From assembly GCF_024055715.1 (NCBI RefSeq), contig NZ_JAMXMV010000005.1, positions 407,735 through 471,734 on the forward strand: a stretch of DNA of 64,000 nucleotides. The letters are read 5' to 3'. The notes beneath the pieces were generated by a model. It was not told the DNA's origin and searched no databases. It saw only the letters and a list, made by a program, of their open reading frames with translations. This document shows, in pieces, positions 53,888 through 63,178 of the stretch (positions within the stretch are counted from its first letter, which is position 1; the number at the start of each line of letters is the position of its first letter). Source of the DNA: Actinoallomurus soli. Its GTDB lineage: Bacteria > Actinomycetota > Actinomycetes > Streptosporangiales > Streptosporangiaceae. The position numbers were made by a program, and so were the translations under genes.

Positions 53888-55068
53888 CGGACGGCCCTGT
53901 CGTCCTGGGACGACCACCGGTCGTCCCGCGCCTCGGCGAGCGACGCGTAGATCCCGGCGATGTCCGACACCAGCCTGCGCGGGCCGAAGCGCGCCGTCGT
54001 CCACGCCCGGGCCTCGTCGCCCATCTTGCGCCGCAGCGGCTCGTCCCGGAGCAATCGCACGACGTGGCGGGTGAGCTCGTGGGAGTCGCACCGGGCCAGC
54101 AGGCCCGTCTCGCCGTCCCGCACCACTTCGGCGACGCTCCCGACCCGCGTCGCGACGCAGGGCAGCCCGGCCAGCCCCGCCTCGATGAGCGAGACGGGCA
54201 TCCCCTCGTTGTCGGACGTCAGGATCACCAGGTCGGCCGCCGCGTACACGGTCTCGACGTCCGCGCGCCAGCCGAGCACCGTGAACATGCCGTGGAAGGT
54301 CCTGGCGGCCGCCTCCGTCGCCGGCGTGGCGTCACCGCCCCCGGCGACGACGAACCGGACGGCGGGGTCCAGACGGCGCACCTGACGGGCCACGGCCACC
54401 AGCCGGTCCGGCCGCTTGATCCTCGTCAGCCGGCCGACGTACGCCACGACCGGGCCGTCATCGGGGATGCCCAGCGCGCGCCGGGCCTCGGCGCGCCCGG
54501 GGAGCGGGCCGAGCGAGGTGCCGGGCGCCACCACCGCGTACTGTTCGGGACGGCCGATCCCGGCGGCGATGAGCTCGTCCCGCACCTGGGACCCGACGGC
54601 GACGAGCCGGTCGGTCATCGCGGCCGCGGTCCGCTCGGCCGTCACCACGAGCCGGGTCTTGGCGGGGGAGAAATAGCCGTGCAGCAGGTGACCGTGGTAG
54701 GTGTGCACCCGCGCGGGAACGCGCGTCAACGCGGCGGCGGCCCGGCCCAGCAGGCCGGCCTTGGCGGTGTGGGTGTGCACGATGTGCGGCCGGTACCCGC
54801 GCATCTCGGCGACCAGCGCCGCGATGGCGCGGGCGTCGTCGCCCGGCCGGACCGTGCGCCCGAGGGCCGGTATCCGGTGTGGAACGACGCCGTGGCCGCG
54901 AAGGTGTAGATAGTCCGCCTCGCCCGATTCGACGGTCCCCGTGTAGAGACGCTGGTCGAAGAGCCCGGCGTCCAGGCCGCGCATCAGCTCCACCGCCTGA
55001 AGAGCCGGGCCGCCGACGTTCATCCGGGTGATGACCCGCATTACTCTGATCCGATTGTCGGCCACCAC
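53884..55068 (-). CDS. GT4-family glycosyltransferase
   Basis: A 394-aa GT-B enzyme. The N-terminal glycine-rich loop is MNVGGPALQAVELMRGL, HTYHGHLLHGYF lies in the acceptor side, and the C-terminal donor site is VGRLTRIKRPDRLVAVARQVRRL plus E-x7-E in EGMPVSLIEAGLAG. It transfers a sugar from a nucleotide donor onto a lipid-linked oligosaccharide, most likely in exopolysaccharide assembly. GTG at 55068 with a GGGGG tract upstream. Co-operonic with the epimerase. Confidence 0.88.
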   Translation of the reverse strand: MVADNRIRVMRVITRMNVGGPALQAVELMRGLDAGLFDQRLYTGTVESGEADYLHLRGHGVVPHRIPALGRTVRPGDDARAIAALVAEMRGYRPHIVHTHTAKAGLLGRAAAALTRVPARVHTYHGHLLHGYFSPAKTRLVVTAERTAAAMTDRLVAVGSQVRDELIAAGIGRPEQYAVVAPGTSLGPLPGRAEARRALGIPDDGPVVAYVGRLTRIKRPDRLVAVARQVRRLDPAVRFVVAGGGDATPATEAAARTFHGMFTVLGWRADVETVYAAADLVILTSDNEGMPVSLIEAGLAGLPCVATRVGSVAEVVRDGETGLLARCDSHELTRHVVRLLRDEPLRRKMGDEARAWTTARFGPRRLVSDIAGIYASLAEARDDRWSSQDDRAVR

Positions 55069-55211
55069 GCCCCCTGCACCGAGAACTGATTACACAGATA
55101 CATGTCCGTCGCCGGTCTCCCGAACATCCGGCTTCGCTAAAGAAAGCGGAATGGACGCCGTGCGCCACCCCGTGGAAGCGGCGGAACGGACATCCACCGC
55201 CTGGCGCGGGC

Positions 55212-55814
55212 TCACGCCGGCGCGGACAGGATGGATCGGAGCGGCAGGTGCAGAGCGCCGTCGATCGTCGTCGCGCACACGTGGTAGTCCTCATCCGTGC
55301 GCCGATGGGGATCGGCGATGTCATCGGCGCCGGGCGCGCCGGGCGGCGTCATGCCGCGCATCAGCACCGCTTCGCGGACCAGCGACACGGCCCGGGACAC
55401 GGCGCACGCGCCGATGACCCGGCCCGGATCGACGCGGCCGGCGAGCCGCGCGAACTCCAGGATCGTGAACGCCCTGGCGTGAGCCTCCGGGCAGAGCGCG
55501 ACCACGGCCTCCAGGTGCCGGCGCTCCGCGGTGAGGACCAGGTCGGCCGTCGCCACCAGGGCGGCGGTGACCGTACGGGCGGAGAAGCCCGCCGGCCGGA
55601 CGCCGAGGGAGCGGAGCAGCGCCTCGGCGCGCGGATCCATCGCCGCCCCGTCGTGTCCGTGCGTTCCGGCGCTGCTCACGAGGAGACACCGGTCCGCGGG
55701 CGGACCGGCGGCGCGAATCCTGCGGCGGGTGAGCTCGGCGGCGATCGGCGACCTGCAGATGTTCGCCGTGCAGACGAACAGCAGGTGGAACCGGTCCGGG
55801 TTCGTCGCGGTCAC
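55212..55814 (-). CDS. Low-molecular-weight protein-tyrosine phosphatase (Wzb-like)
   Basis: A 200-aa phosphatase. The P-loop CTANICRS fits C-x5-R-S, and the general-acid Asp is in the C-terminal DDIADPHRR motif. In capsule and exopolysaccharide loci such phosphatases dephosphorylate a BY-type tyrosine kinase that governs polymer length; no such kinase is present in this window. GTG overlaps the stop of the EEP gene (GTGA), so they share a transcript. Confidence 0.88.
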   Translation of the reverse strand: MTATNPDRFHLLFVCTANICRSPIAAELTRRRIRAAGPPADRCLLVSSAGTHGHDGAAMDPRAEALLRSLGVRPAGFSARTVTAALVATADLVLTAERRHLEAVVALCPEAHARAFTILEFARLAGRVDPGRVIGACAVSRAVSLVREAVLMRGMTPPGAPGADDIADPHRRTDEDYHVCATTIDGALHLPLRSILSAPA

Positions 55815-56749
55815 GGCAGCCGGACCTGTGCCAGGACGGCCCGGTGGTCGCTGCGCGGCAGGCCGTACACGTCGACCCGCCGGACCGCGCAGCGAGCGTC
55901 GACCAGAATGTGATCCAGCGTGATCGGCGGAGTCCACCACGCCTTCCGGAAGGTCGGGATGAGCCCGGCGCCGGTCCGGTCGGCCGCGTCGGCGTATCCC
56001 TCTCCGAGCAGGCCGCGCAGCGGCGCGTGGTCCAGCGTGGCGTTGAAGTCACCGGCCAGGATCCGCACGACTCCGCGGCGTGCGGCGGCGGGGACCAGGA
56101 CCAGCCCGCGACGCCACTGCCCGACTCCGGCCGGGCTCATGGGACGGGCCAGATGCACGCCGAACAGGTCCACCCGGTGCCCGCCGGGCAGCCGCATCTC
56201 GGCGTGCGGCATCGCGAGCCCGATCTCGGCCACCCGGAAGGTCGGCAGCGCGCGCAGCGGATAGCGGGCGTACAGCCCCGACCCCTGCGCGCCCGCCATC
56301 GGCATGGTGACCCGGTACGGCAGCAATCTCGCCAGTCCGGCCCGGTCGAGCCCGGTACCGGCCTGGTCGGTGAACTCCTGCACGCTGAGGACGTCCGCCC
56401 CGGTGCGGCGTACGAGACCGACGAGCGCGTGCGGATCCGCCCGGCCGAGCCGGAGGTTGGCGGTCAGCACCCGCAGCGACGGCCCGTCGGCCGCGGGCCC
56501 GGAGTCGCCGATCGCCCGGGGTGCCACCGCGACGGCGAACGCCCCGGCGATCACCGCGGTCACGCCCAGCATCCGCCAGCGCCGGGCCGCCAGGGCGTAG
56601 ACCATCGGCACGGCGGTGAACGCGGCGGCGTACGGAGTGAAGGCGAGCACGGGCACCAGCAGCCCGGCGAGGAAGGGGATCCGGTCGGCCCCGGTCAGGC
56701 GCGCCAGCGCCCAGATCGCCAGAGTGACGACCGTCCACCGCGCCAGCAC
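55811..56749 (-). CDS. Membrane-anchored endonuclease/exonuclease/phosphatase (EEP) protein
   Basis: A 312-aa protein. Three N-terminal hydrophobic helices (residues 1-75) are followed by an extracytoplasmic EEP domain: LTANLRLGRADP, QEF with the metal Glu, LAGDFNATLDHAP, LDHILV and SDHRAVLAQV. All catalytic positions are filled. EEP enzymes hydrolyse phosphodiesters in nucleic acids, inositol lipids or sphingomyelin; an external phosphodiester, possibly in a polymer, is the likely substrate here. The GTG follows GGGAGGT, which overrides a long open upstream extension. Confidence 0.85.
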   Translation of the reverse strand: MLARWTVVTLAIWALARLTGADRIPFLAGLLVPVLAFTPYAAAFTAVPMVYALAARRWRMLGVTAVIAGAFAVAVAPRAIGDSGPAADGPSLRVLTANLRLGRADPHALVGLVRRTGADVLSVQEFTDQAGTGLDRAGLARLLPYRVTMPMAGAQGSGLYARYPLRALPTFRVAEIGLAMPHAEMRLPGGHRVDLFGVHLARPMSPAGVGQWRRGLVLVPAAARRGVVRILAGDFNATLDHAPLRGLLGEGYADAADRTGAGLIPTFRKAWWTPPITLDHILVDARCAVRRVDVYGLPRSDHRAVLAQVRLP

Positions 56750-56943
56750 ACGCGTTACCTCCCGGGTGCGCGTTCGCGGCGTCGTGTCGGCCGGGGGCGC
56801 CGTCGCCGTTCTCAAGGATTCCCACCTCTTCCGACTTCGGTCGCGGCTGTCCGGTGACGTCACGTCACTATCTCGTCGCGGAGAGTAGCAGAGGCCGGTG
56901 GCGATCACGCGCATGGCCGCGCACGTCGGCGGAGTGAGCGGGG

Positions 56944-58053
56944 TCAGCGGTCCGGGCAGCGAGGGTCCGGGCAGTCGGTCACCAGCGCCCTGGCGATCTC
57001 CTTGACCTCCGCCTGGTCCAGTTCGACGACCCGGCCGACGCCGGGCACCGATCCACGGCTCACGGCCGAGATCGTGGTGGGCCGCAGTCCGCCCGTTTCG
57101 CGCAGGGTGAGCGCCAAGCGGATGAGGTCGTGGAGATGAGCGCCCGCGTCGATCGTGACGGCTCCGACGCCGTGCAGCAGCATCGGAACGGCGCGCGACG
57201 GGTTGAGGGCCACCCGCGCTCCGGTCATCTCGCGGATCAGTGCCGTGACCAGCCTGCGCTGACGTTCGGCGTGGTCGACGTCGCCGCAGGGGCATGCCGT
57301 GGTGCGCAGGTACGCGAGCGCCCGCGCGCCGGAGAGGCGAGGACAGGCCGCCGGCGGGCCAGGAGCGCCGGCCCGCCCCGCCGCGCCGCCCCGTGCCGTC
57401 GTGCCCGTCCGTGCCGCCGCGCTGACCTGCCCCGCCATGCCGGCCGGCGCCGGCGTGGCCGCCACGGGCGGGCGCGCGCAGACTCGGACCCCGCCGGCCA
57501 GGTCCACCATGCGCGTGAGACCGGTCAGGCCGATCTCCGCGTAGCGTTCGACGCCGACGTGTGTGATCGACTCGGTCGTCCGCACCAGCAGTCTGGGGCC
57601 GCCCCAGGCGAACGCGGCGCGGAGCGAGCCGGCGCCGTGCCCGGCCACCGGGGCGTAGGCGTCGGGCGGCAGGTCGACCAGCGTGGGTTTCCCTCTCGAC
57701 GGCAGGTGTAGCAGCATGACGGTGTCGACCCGGCGCCGCTCCGCGCCGGGCCTCTCCGGTCCCGCCGGCCTCCGAGGTCCGTCACCACGGCGCTCGTCGT
57801 ACAGGACGATCAGCCAGTCCTGCCCCAGCCCCCACGTGGGACGGCCGGGGTAGTCCCCGATCGCGTCGACCCGGCGCGGACCCGTCTCGCCGAGGGCGCA
57901 ACAGCCGATCAGCGCCACGAGGAGGACGTCGAGCATGGCGAACGGCCACCGCCCCCGGCCGTACGGGCGCCGGTGCGACGACCACCGCCTTCGCCGGGGA
58001 TCCGGTGCGGCGTCTCCCCGCCCGCCGGACGCGCCGCGCGATGCGTCTTCCAT
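56944..58053 (-). CDS. Divergent LytR-CpsA-Psr (LCP) family protein
   Basis: A 369-aa protein with an Arg-rich cytoplasmic N-terminus, one transmembrane helix (about 38-56) and an extracytoplasmic LCP domain: RRVDTVMLLHLP (Asp110), WGGPRLLVRTTESITHVGVERYAEIGLTGLTRMVDLAGGV and GARALAYLRTT...AERQRR. LCP enzymes ligate lipid-linked glycopolymers to peptidoglycan. The canonical PRD is LPPDA, and the second Arg of the YxRxR motif is missing, so the pyrophosphate pocket is altered. An Ala/Gly-rich insertion fills residues 197-237. Start after GGGGGGACC. Confidence 0.8.
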   Translation of the reverse strand: MEDASRGASGGRGDAAPDPRRRRWSSHRRPYGRGRWPFAMLDVLLVALIGCCALGETGPRRVDAIGDYPGRPTWGLGQDWLIVLYDERRGDGPRRPAGPERPGAERRRVDTVMLLHLPSRGKPTLVDLPPDAYAPVAGHGAGSLRAAFAWGGPRLLVRTTESITHVGVERYAEIGLTGLTRMVDLAGGVRVCARPPVAATPAPAGMAGQVSAAARTGTTARGGAAGRAGAPGPPAACPRLSGARALAYLRTTACPCGDVDHAERQRRLVTALIREMTGARVALNPSRAVPMLLHGVGAVTIDAGAHLHDLIRLALTLRETGGLRPTTISAVSRGSVPGVGRVVELDQAEVKEIARALVTDCPDPRCPDR

Positions 58054-58095
58054 GGTCCCCCCGGATGTCGGCTGCCGGATCGACGTCCACTCCTG

Positions 58096-58114
58096 CTACG
58101 TTCCGTAGTTATAT
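58096..58114. promoter_or_regulatory. Divergent promoter/operator between LCP and polymerase genes
   Basis: The inverted repeat CTACG-TTC-CGTAG (58096-58108) abuts TTATATA, the only TATA-like tract in this divergent region. It is probably the promoter for the LCP side, the polymerase side, or both. Confidence 0.4.
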
Positions 58115-58184
58115 ACGTTCGCAGCGTGCGGGATCGCCCTCCGAAACCGGGCGATTTCCTCTACCTCGGACAGGAGGGACCGGC

Positions 58185-59621
58185 GTGGGGGTGTTCCGGC
58201 GCCGCACCGATGGCGACGGCTCCCGTGACAGGTCGTCGCCCGGTCCGGGCCATTCGTTGATCGTCACCGGCGGCGCACGGGACGTCCGGCCACCGCCGGC
58301 CGCCGGTCTGCGGGACCTGGTGCGGCCCGCGACGGTGGTGCTCCTGCTCGTGCCGGTGAGCATGCTCGGCGCGACGTCCACGGGTGGCCGGTTCACCGTG
58401 GTGGCCGCGACCGCCGCGCTGGTGCCGGTGGTCGCCACCCTGCTCGCCCTCGGGGTCCTGCCGTTCCGGCTCTCGTACCTGTGGCTCGCGCTCTTCGCCG
58501 GCCTGCTCCTCGTGAGCTTCTTCCGCCCCGTCATGACGACACGGGTGGCGCCGCCGGTGCGCCCGCGGCTCGCCGACCACCTGGACGTCCTCCGCGCCGC
58601 GGCTCCGCTCCAACTGAGCCGTCTCGCCGACCTGGCCGGACTGCTGTGCGGGCTGGCGCTGACGGGTCTCCTCATCGCCTCGAGGCCGCATCCCCGGCAG
58701 GTCGCCCGCGTCATCGCGCTGTCCGGTACGGCCGCCGCCGCATACGTGCTCGTCCGCGGCCAGTTCGTGCACGCGCGGCTCGCGGGGCTCGGCTGCAACC
58801 CGAACTATCTCGGCTGCCTGCTCGCGGCGCCCCTGGTGACCGCGGTCGGGCTGACGCGCTACACCCGGAACCCGAGATGGCTCCTTCCCGCGGCGCTGTG
58901 CGGCCTCGCGCTGCTGCAGACCCACTCCCGGAGCGCGTTCCTGGCGGCGGCCGTCGGCGTCGTCTGTGCCGTGTTCCTCGGCCGTTCGTGGCGGGCCCAT
59001 GCCCTTCTCGCCGCGGGGCTCGCGGCGGGCGCGGGCGTTGCGGCGGCGACCGGGATGCTCGGCCGGCTGTCCCGGCACCTCGCGAACCTCGGGGCCGCCG
59101 ACCGTACGGCCACGGACCTCCATGCGAGCAACGGACAGCGCGCCCAGGTCGCGGAACTCGCCGCGCGGGTCATCGCCGACCACCCGTTCCGTGGGATCGG
59201 GTACGCGCTGTTCCCCGCCTACGCGCAGCGGTCTCCCGGATTCGCCGTGTACCTCGGCACTCACGACGAGTACCTGCGGCTGGCCGCCGAGGCGGGCGTA
59301 CCGGCCCTGCTGGTCTTCCTCGTCCTCTTCGGCCTCGGCGTCCTCCGCCGGAGACCCGGCGAACTGGCGATGCCGCAGGCCGTCCTGCTGACTTACGTGG
59401 TGCTGCTCCTGTTCGCCAATCCGCTGGCGAATCCCGTGGTCGGCGTCGCGTTCTGGGGAGCGCTCGGGTGCCTGCTGGCCTGGCGGCCCTGCCGGGCGCC
59501 GGGTCCGTCGCGGCCCTCGATCGCGGTTCGCCTCGGCAGGTCCGGTGACGGGCGCGGCGGCGCGCCGGTGCCCGGACCGGCCTCGTCCATGCAGGAGGCC
59601 GGATCCCATGCCCGGCACTGA
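58185..59621 (+). CDS. O-antigen ligase/Wzy-type polysaccharide polymerase
   Basis: A 478-aa membrane protein with 11-12 predicted helices and the Wzy_C/O-antigen-ligase region: LGCNPNYLGCLLAAPLV, QTHSRSAFLAAAVG and a large periplasmic loop ending in GTHDEYLRLAAEAGVPALL. It would polymerise flipped lipid-linked repeat units. The GTG follows ACAGGAGGGA, which excludes a longer frame upstream. It is divergent from the LCP gene and overlaps the methyltransferase start by 14 nt. Confidence 0.83.
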   Translation: MGVFRRRTDGDGSRDRSSPGPGHSLIVTGGARDVRPPPAAGLRDLVRPATVVLLLVPVSMLGATSTGGRFTVVAATAALVPVVATLLALGVLPFRLSYLWLALFAGLLLVSFFRPVMTTRVAPPVRPRLADHLDVLRAAAPLQLSRLADLAGLLCGLALTGLLIASRPHPRQVARVIALSGTAAAAYVLVRGQFVHARLAGLGCNPNYLGCLLAAPLVTAVGLTRYTRNPRWLLPAALCGLALLQTHSRSAFLAAAVGVVCAVFLGRSWRAHALLAAGLAAGAGVAAATGMLGRLSRHLANLGAADRTATDLHASNGQRAQVAELAARVIADHPFRGIGYALFPAYAQRSPGFAVYLGTHDEYLRLAAEAGVPALLVFLVLFGLGVLRRRPGELAMPQAVLLTYVVLLLFANPLANPVVGVAFWGALGCLLAWRPCRAPGPSRPSIAVRLGRSGDGRGGAPVPGPASSMQEAGSHARH

Positions 59622-60444
59622 GACGGAAAGCCACCGGCCCGAGCGGTTCGCGTTCGGCCGGAACTGGCGCTCCTTCGCGACGCTCGTCGACGACGGGAGG
59701 ATCGAGGCCGCAGGCGCGTCGCTGGCCGGCGCACTCGGGCGAGCCGATCTGACGGGGTCTGCCTTCCTCGACGTGGGATGCGGCAGTGGGTTGTTCTCCC
59801 TCGCGGCCCACCGGCTCGGGGCACGGGTCCGCTCGTTCGACGTCGACCCGGACTCGGTGGTGGCGGCGGCCGCGCTGCGGGACCGGTTCGCGCCGGGGAG
59901 CGACTGGCCGATCGAAGAGGGGTCGATCCTCGACGAGCGCTTCACCGGGCGGCTCGGCACGTACGACGTCGTCTACGCCTGGGGGGTCCTGCACCACACC
60001 GGCGACCTGTGGGGTGCGATCGACGCGGCATCCCGCCTGGTCGCCTCGGGCGGTCTGCTCTATCTGTCCGTGTACAACGACCAGGGGCGGCAGAGCCGGG
60101 TGTGGTGGTGGGTCAAGCGCCGCTACACCAGGTCGGGGCCGCTGATGCGCGGAGTGCTCCTGGCCGCCGGTGCCGCCTACCTCGCCCGGCGCCTCCCCCT
60201 GCGGATGCTCGGGCGGGCCGTCCGCCTGGACGCGCCGTCCCGGGCCGTACGGACGCGGGCTCGGGGCATGTCCGCGCGGCACGACCTCGTCGACTGGGTC
60301 GGCGGATTCCCGTTCGAGGTGGCCAGGCCGGAGGAGGTCTTCGACTTCCTGCGGTCACGCGGCTTCGCGCTGCGCCATCTGAGGACGTGCGGAGGCGGCC
60401 TCGGCTGCAACGAGTTCGTCTTCGAACGTCACCGCGGAGGCTGA
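59608..60444 (+). CDS. Class I SAM-dependent methyltransferase
   Basis: A 278-aa protein. SAM-binding motif I is FLDVGCGSGLFSLAAHRLGARVRSFDVDPDSV, motif II/III YDVVYAWGVLHHTGDLWGAIDAASRLVASGGLLYLSVYN. The C-terminal VKRRYTRSG...LVDWVGGFPFEVARPEEVFDFLRSRGF is seen in methyltransferases of surface-sugar loci. It probably methylates a sugar or lipid-linked precursor. ATG behind GCAGGAGG; it overlaps the polymerase gene by 14 nt and the convergent GT4 by 16 nt. Confidence 0.87.
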   Translation: MPGTETESHRPERFAFGRNWRSFATLVDDGRIEAAGASLAGALGRADLTGSAFLDVGCGSGLFSLAAHRLGARVRSFDVDPDSVVAAAALRDRFAPGSDWPIEEGSILDERFTGRLGTYDVVYAWGVLHHTGDLWGAIDAASRLVASGGLLYLSVYNDQGRQSRVWWWVKRRYTRSGPLMRGVLLAAGAAYLARRLPLRMLGRAVRLDAPSRAVRTRARGMSARHDLVDWVGGFPFEVARPEEVFDFLRSRGFALRHLRTCGGGLGCNEFVFERHRGG

Positions 60445-61631
60445 CGGCGTCCCGGGCGCCGCGCACGGTCGAGGAGGTCGCGGTAGAGGCGGACGTGTCG
60501 CTCGACCATGGCGTCGGCGCTCAGGTGCGCACGGGACCACGCGCGCGCCTTCGCGGCCAGGTCGGCCGCGAACGCGGGATCGCTCAGCAGCCGTTCGATG
60601 CCGTCGGCCAGCGCGTCCGGGCTGGCCGGAGGCACGAGGACGCCCCGGCCGTCGAGCAGTTCGCCGGTGCCTCCGACGTCCGTCGCGACGACCGGGCGCC
60701 CCGCGGCCATCGCCTCCATGACGGCGTTGCTCATGCCCTCCTCGAGCGAGGCCAGGACCACGACGTCGGCCCGCGCCAGCAGCCCCCCGATGTCGGTGCG
60801 CGTCCCGAGGAACCGGACGTCGATGCCCAGCCGCGCCGCCTGGTCCTCCAGCGCCGCGCGCTCGGGCCCGTCACCGGCCAGTACGAGGGTGCAGGCCGAG
60901 CCCCGTGCCCGCAGCCGGGCGACGGCGTCGAGGAGATATCGGTGGCCCTTGTACGGCAAGAGGTTGGCCACGCACAGCACGACGGGCGACACGGTGGCGA
61001 TGACCGCCGCGGGCGCCGGATCGAAGGCCGGACCGGGCAGGCCGTTGCGGACCACACTGACCTTGTCGCGACGGACGAACCGGTCGCGGAGCGTGTCCTC
61101 GGCGACGACCCGGGCGTTCGCAACCAGGTGATCCGTCAGTGAGGTCGCCAGGGCCTCGGCGGCCCACAGGAGCGGGCGCCCGCGCCTGAAGTTCGCCAGG
61201 CTCCTGCGCCCGGCCACCAACACCGGGACGCGGGCCAGCCGGGCGGCCGGAGCGGCGGTCACGTAACTGTGGAAGAGGAACGCGTGCAGCGCCTGTGGCC
61301 GGGTCCGGTGCAGGTGGCCGACCAGCCGGACGAACGCGGCGACGTTCGCGGCGGGCATCCGCCATCCGGCCGACCTGCGCCGGAAGCCGAGAGGTTCGAC
61401 GGGGACGCCGAGGGCGCGGAGCTGCTCCTCCCGGGGGCCGCCCTCGAACATGACGAGGACCCGCACGTCGACGCCCCGGGCCCGCAGTCCGGCGGCGAGG
61501 AGGACCACCTGCTTCTCGGTGCCTCCGAGGCCGAGCTGGCCGATCAGCAGGGACACCCGCCTGAGCCGGGTCCCGTAGGTGTCACGGGAGGCGACCAGGA
61601 GCGGGCTCGGAGCATCGTTTCCAGACGTCAT
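60429..61631 (-). CDS. GT4-family glycosyltransferase
   Basis: A 400-aa GT-B enzyme: IGQLGLGGTEKQVVLLAAGLRARGVDV at the N-terminus, the donor-site CVANLLPYKGHRYLLDAVARLRARG, and E-x7-E in EGMSNAVMEAMAAG. It adds one sugar to the growing repeat unit. Its tail overlaps the convergent methyltransferase gene by 16 nt. Its 5' side faces an AT-rich 272-bp region shared with the flippase gene. Confidence 0.88.
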   Translation of the reverse strand: MTSGNDAPSPLLVASRDTYGTRLRRVSLLIGQLGLGGTEKQVVLLAAGLRARGVDVRVLVMFEGGPREEQLRALGVPVEPLGFRRRSAGWRMPAANVAAFVRLVGHLHRTRPQALHAFLFHSYVTAAPAARLARVPVLVAGRRSLANFRRGRPLLWAAEALATSLTDHLVANARVVAEDTLRDRFVRRDKVSVVRNGLPGPAFDPAPAAVIATVSPVVLCVANLLPYKGHRYLLDAVARLRARGSACTLVLAGDGPERAALEDQAARLGIDVRFLGTRTDIGGLLARADVVVLASLEEGMSNAVMEAMAAGRPVVATDVGGTGELLDGRGVLVPPASPDALADGIERLLSDPAFAADLAAKARAWSRAHLSADAMVERHVRLYRDLLDRARRPGRRQPPR

Positions 61632-61903
61632 CGTCGACTCGCCCGAATCTCACCGGATATCGCGCATTGATTTCAGTGGACCGGCCGACGAGTATACGCA
61701 GCCACCGGTCGAATGCGATGCGGTCGCCCGCCTTCTCCGGCTCCGTTTATCGTCCGAATCCGATGAGGCTCCGCTGGACAACAATTTGTCCGATTCTTCA
61801 CAGGCGCTGATCACCTCTTAACCGCGGTCGAGGCCGGACTGGCATATACATGAGTCATTCGGCTCCTGACCTGTGACGGCGATGATACGAAGGCGCGGCA
61901 CCG
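61632..61903. other. Divergent AT-richer promoter region
   Basis: This 272-bp stretch between divergent GT4 and flippase genes is the most AT-rich in the polysaccharide cluster. It holds a small stem, GGACAA-CAAT-TTGTCC (near 61776-61791). No gene is seen; it presumably carries promoters in both directions. Confidence 0.5.
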
Positions 61904-63178
61904 ATGAGCATTGCACCCTTGCGGCGCAGCGGTTGGGTCCTGGCCGACTACGCCGTGTCGGCGGCGACCAACATGCTGCTGACCGTCATGGTGGCGCGAC
62001 ACGTCACCCGTGCCGAATTCGGCGCATTCGCCATTCTCTACGGCTATTACGTCCTCGTCGTGGAGTTGTCGCGAGCGACGTTCAGCGAACCACTGCTGGT
62101 CCGCGCCACCGCCGCGCCGGATCCGCGACGGCAACTCGCCGACAGCGCCGGCGCCGCGGCGGTCTTCGGCGCCGTGGCCGCGCTCGTGCTCGTCGCCCTG
62201 TCCGTCGTCGTGCGCGGCGGCCTGCCGTCCCCGGTTCTGGTGCTGGCGCTCCTGCTGCCCGGTCTGCTGGTGCAGGACGCGTTGCGCATGGGGTTCGTCG
62301 CGATCGGCCGGGGGGCGAGGTCTCTGGCGAACGACCTGTTCTGGGGAACGTCACAGGCCACCGCCCTGGTACTGCTCTTCACCGTCGGTGTCGGCCTTGC
62401 GGGGGCGCTGGCGGCCTGGGCGGGGGCCGGGCTGGCCGCGGCGGTGCTCGGCATGGCCCAGGCCCGTGTCGTGCCGCGCTTCACCGCCGTACGCGGATGG
62501 ATGCGTGACTACGGAAGGCTGGCCCGCCCGTACGCGATCGAGGTCGCCGTCATCGCGACCGCCACCTACGCGGGCACCCTCGCCGTGAGCGTGGTGGCGG
62601 GCGTCTCGGCCGTGGGCGCCCTGCGCGCCGGGACCACGCTGCTGGGGCCGGTCGGCCTGGTCTGCGCCGCCGGGCGCACGATCGCGATCTCGGAGTGCCG
62701 GCGGGTGATCGGCGACTCGCCGAACCGGCTGGTTCCGACGATGCTCGTCATCGGAGGGAGCCTGTCGGCGGTCGCCACCTGCTGGGGCCTCGTCATCCTG
62801 TCGCTGCCCCCGGGCGTGGGCGTCGCGCTGGTCGGCAGGTCGTGGTCGACCGCACGCGTCGTCCTGCCGCCGCTCGTCCTCGTCCAGCTCATCGGCGCCA
62901 TCGTGATCGCGATGGGCGGGGCCATGCGGGCGCTCGAGGCGGTCCGGGAGCAGTTCACCCTGCGCGTCCTCAGCGGCGCGATGTCCTTTCTCGGCCCGAT
63001 GGCCGGGGCGGCCTGCGCCGGGGCCTTCGGCGCGGCCGTCGGCCTGGCCGCGGTCAACGCCTTCGGCTGCGTCGTGACCGTGCTGGTCTTCCGGCGGTTC
63101 CGGGCCCGGTCTCGCGCGGCCGGACCTCACTCGTGCGGTGCGCCGGTCCCGGTCGTCGAGCGGGCCGAGGTGTCGTAG
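61904..63178 (+). CDS. Wzx-like polysaccharide flippase
   Basis: A 424-aa, roughly 12-helix protein of the MATE/polysaccharide-synthase fold. The N-terminus RSGWVLADYAVSAATNMLLTVMVARHVTRAEFGAFAILYGYYVLVVELSRA is typical of Wzx and related oligosaccharide exporters. It would move lipid-linked repeat units across the membrane for the Wzy-like polymerase at 58185. The C-terminal 17 codons overlap the convergent GT2 gene by 52 nt. Confidence 0.82.
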   Translation: MSIAPLRRSGWVLADYAVSAATNMLLTVMVARHVTRAEFGAFAILYGYYVLVVELSRATFSEPLLVRATAAPDPRRQLADSAGAAAVFGAVAALVLVALSVVVRGGLPSPVLVLALLLPGLLVQDALRMGFVAIGRGARSLANDLFWGTSQATALVLLFTVGVGLAGALAAWAGAGLAAAVLGMAQARVVPRFTAVRGWMRDYGRLARPYAIEVAVIATATYAGTLAVSVVAGVSAVGALRAGTTLLGPVGLVCAAGRTIAISECRRVIGDSPNRLVPTMLVIGGSLSAVATCWGLVILSLPPGVGVALVGRSWSTARVVLPPLVLVQLIGAIVIAMGGAMRALEAVREQFTLRVLSGAMSFLGPMAGAACAGAFGAAVGLAAVNAFGCVVTVLVFRRFRARSRAAGPHSCGAPVPVVERAEVS

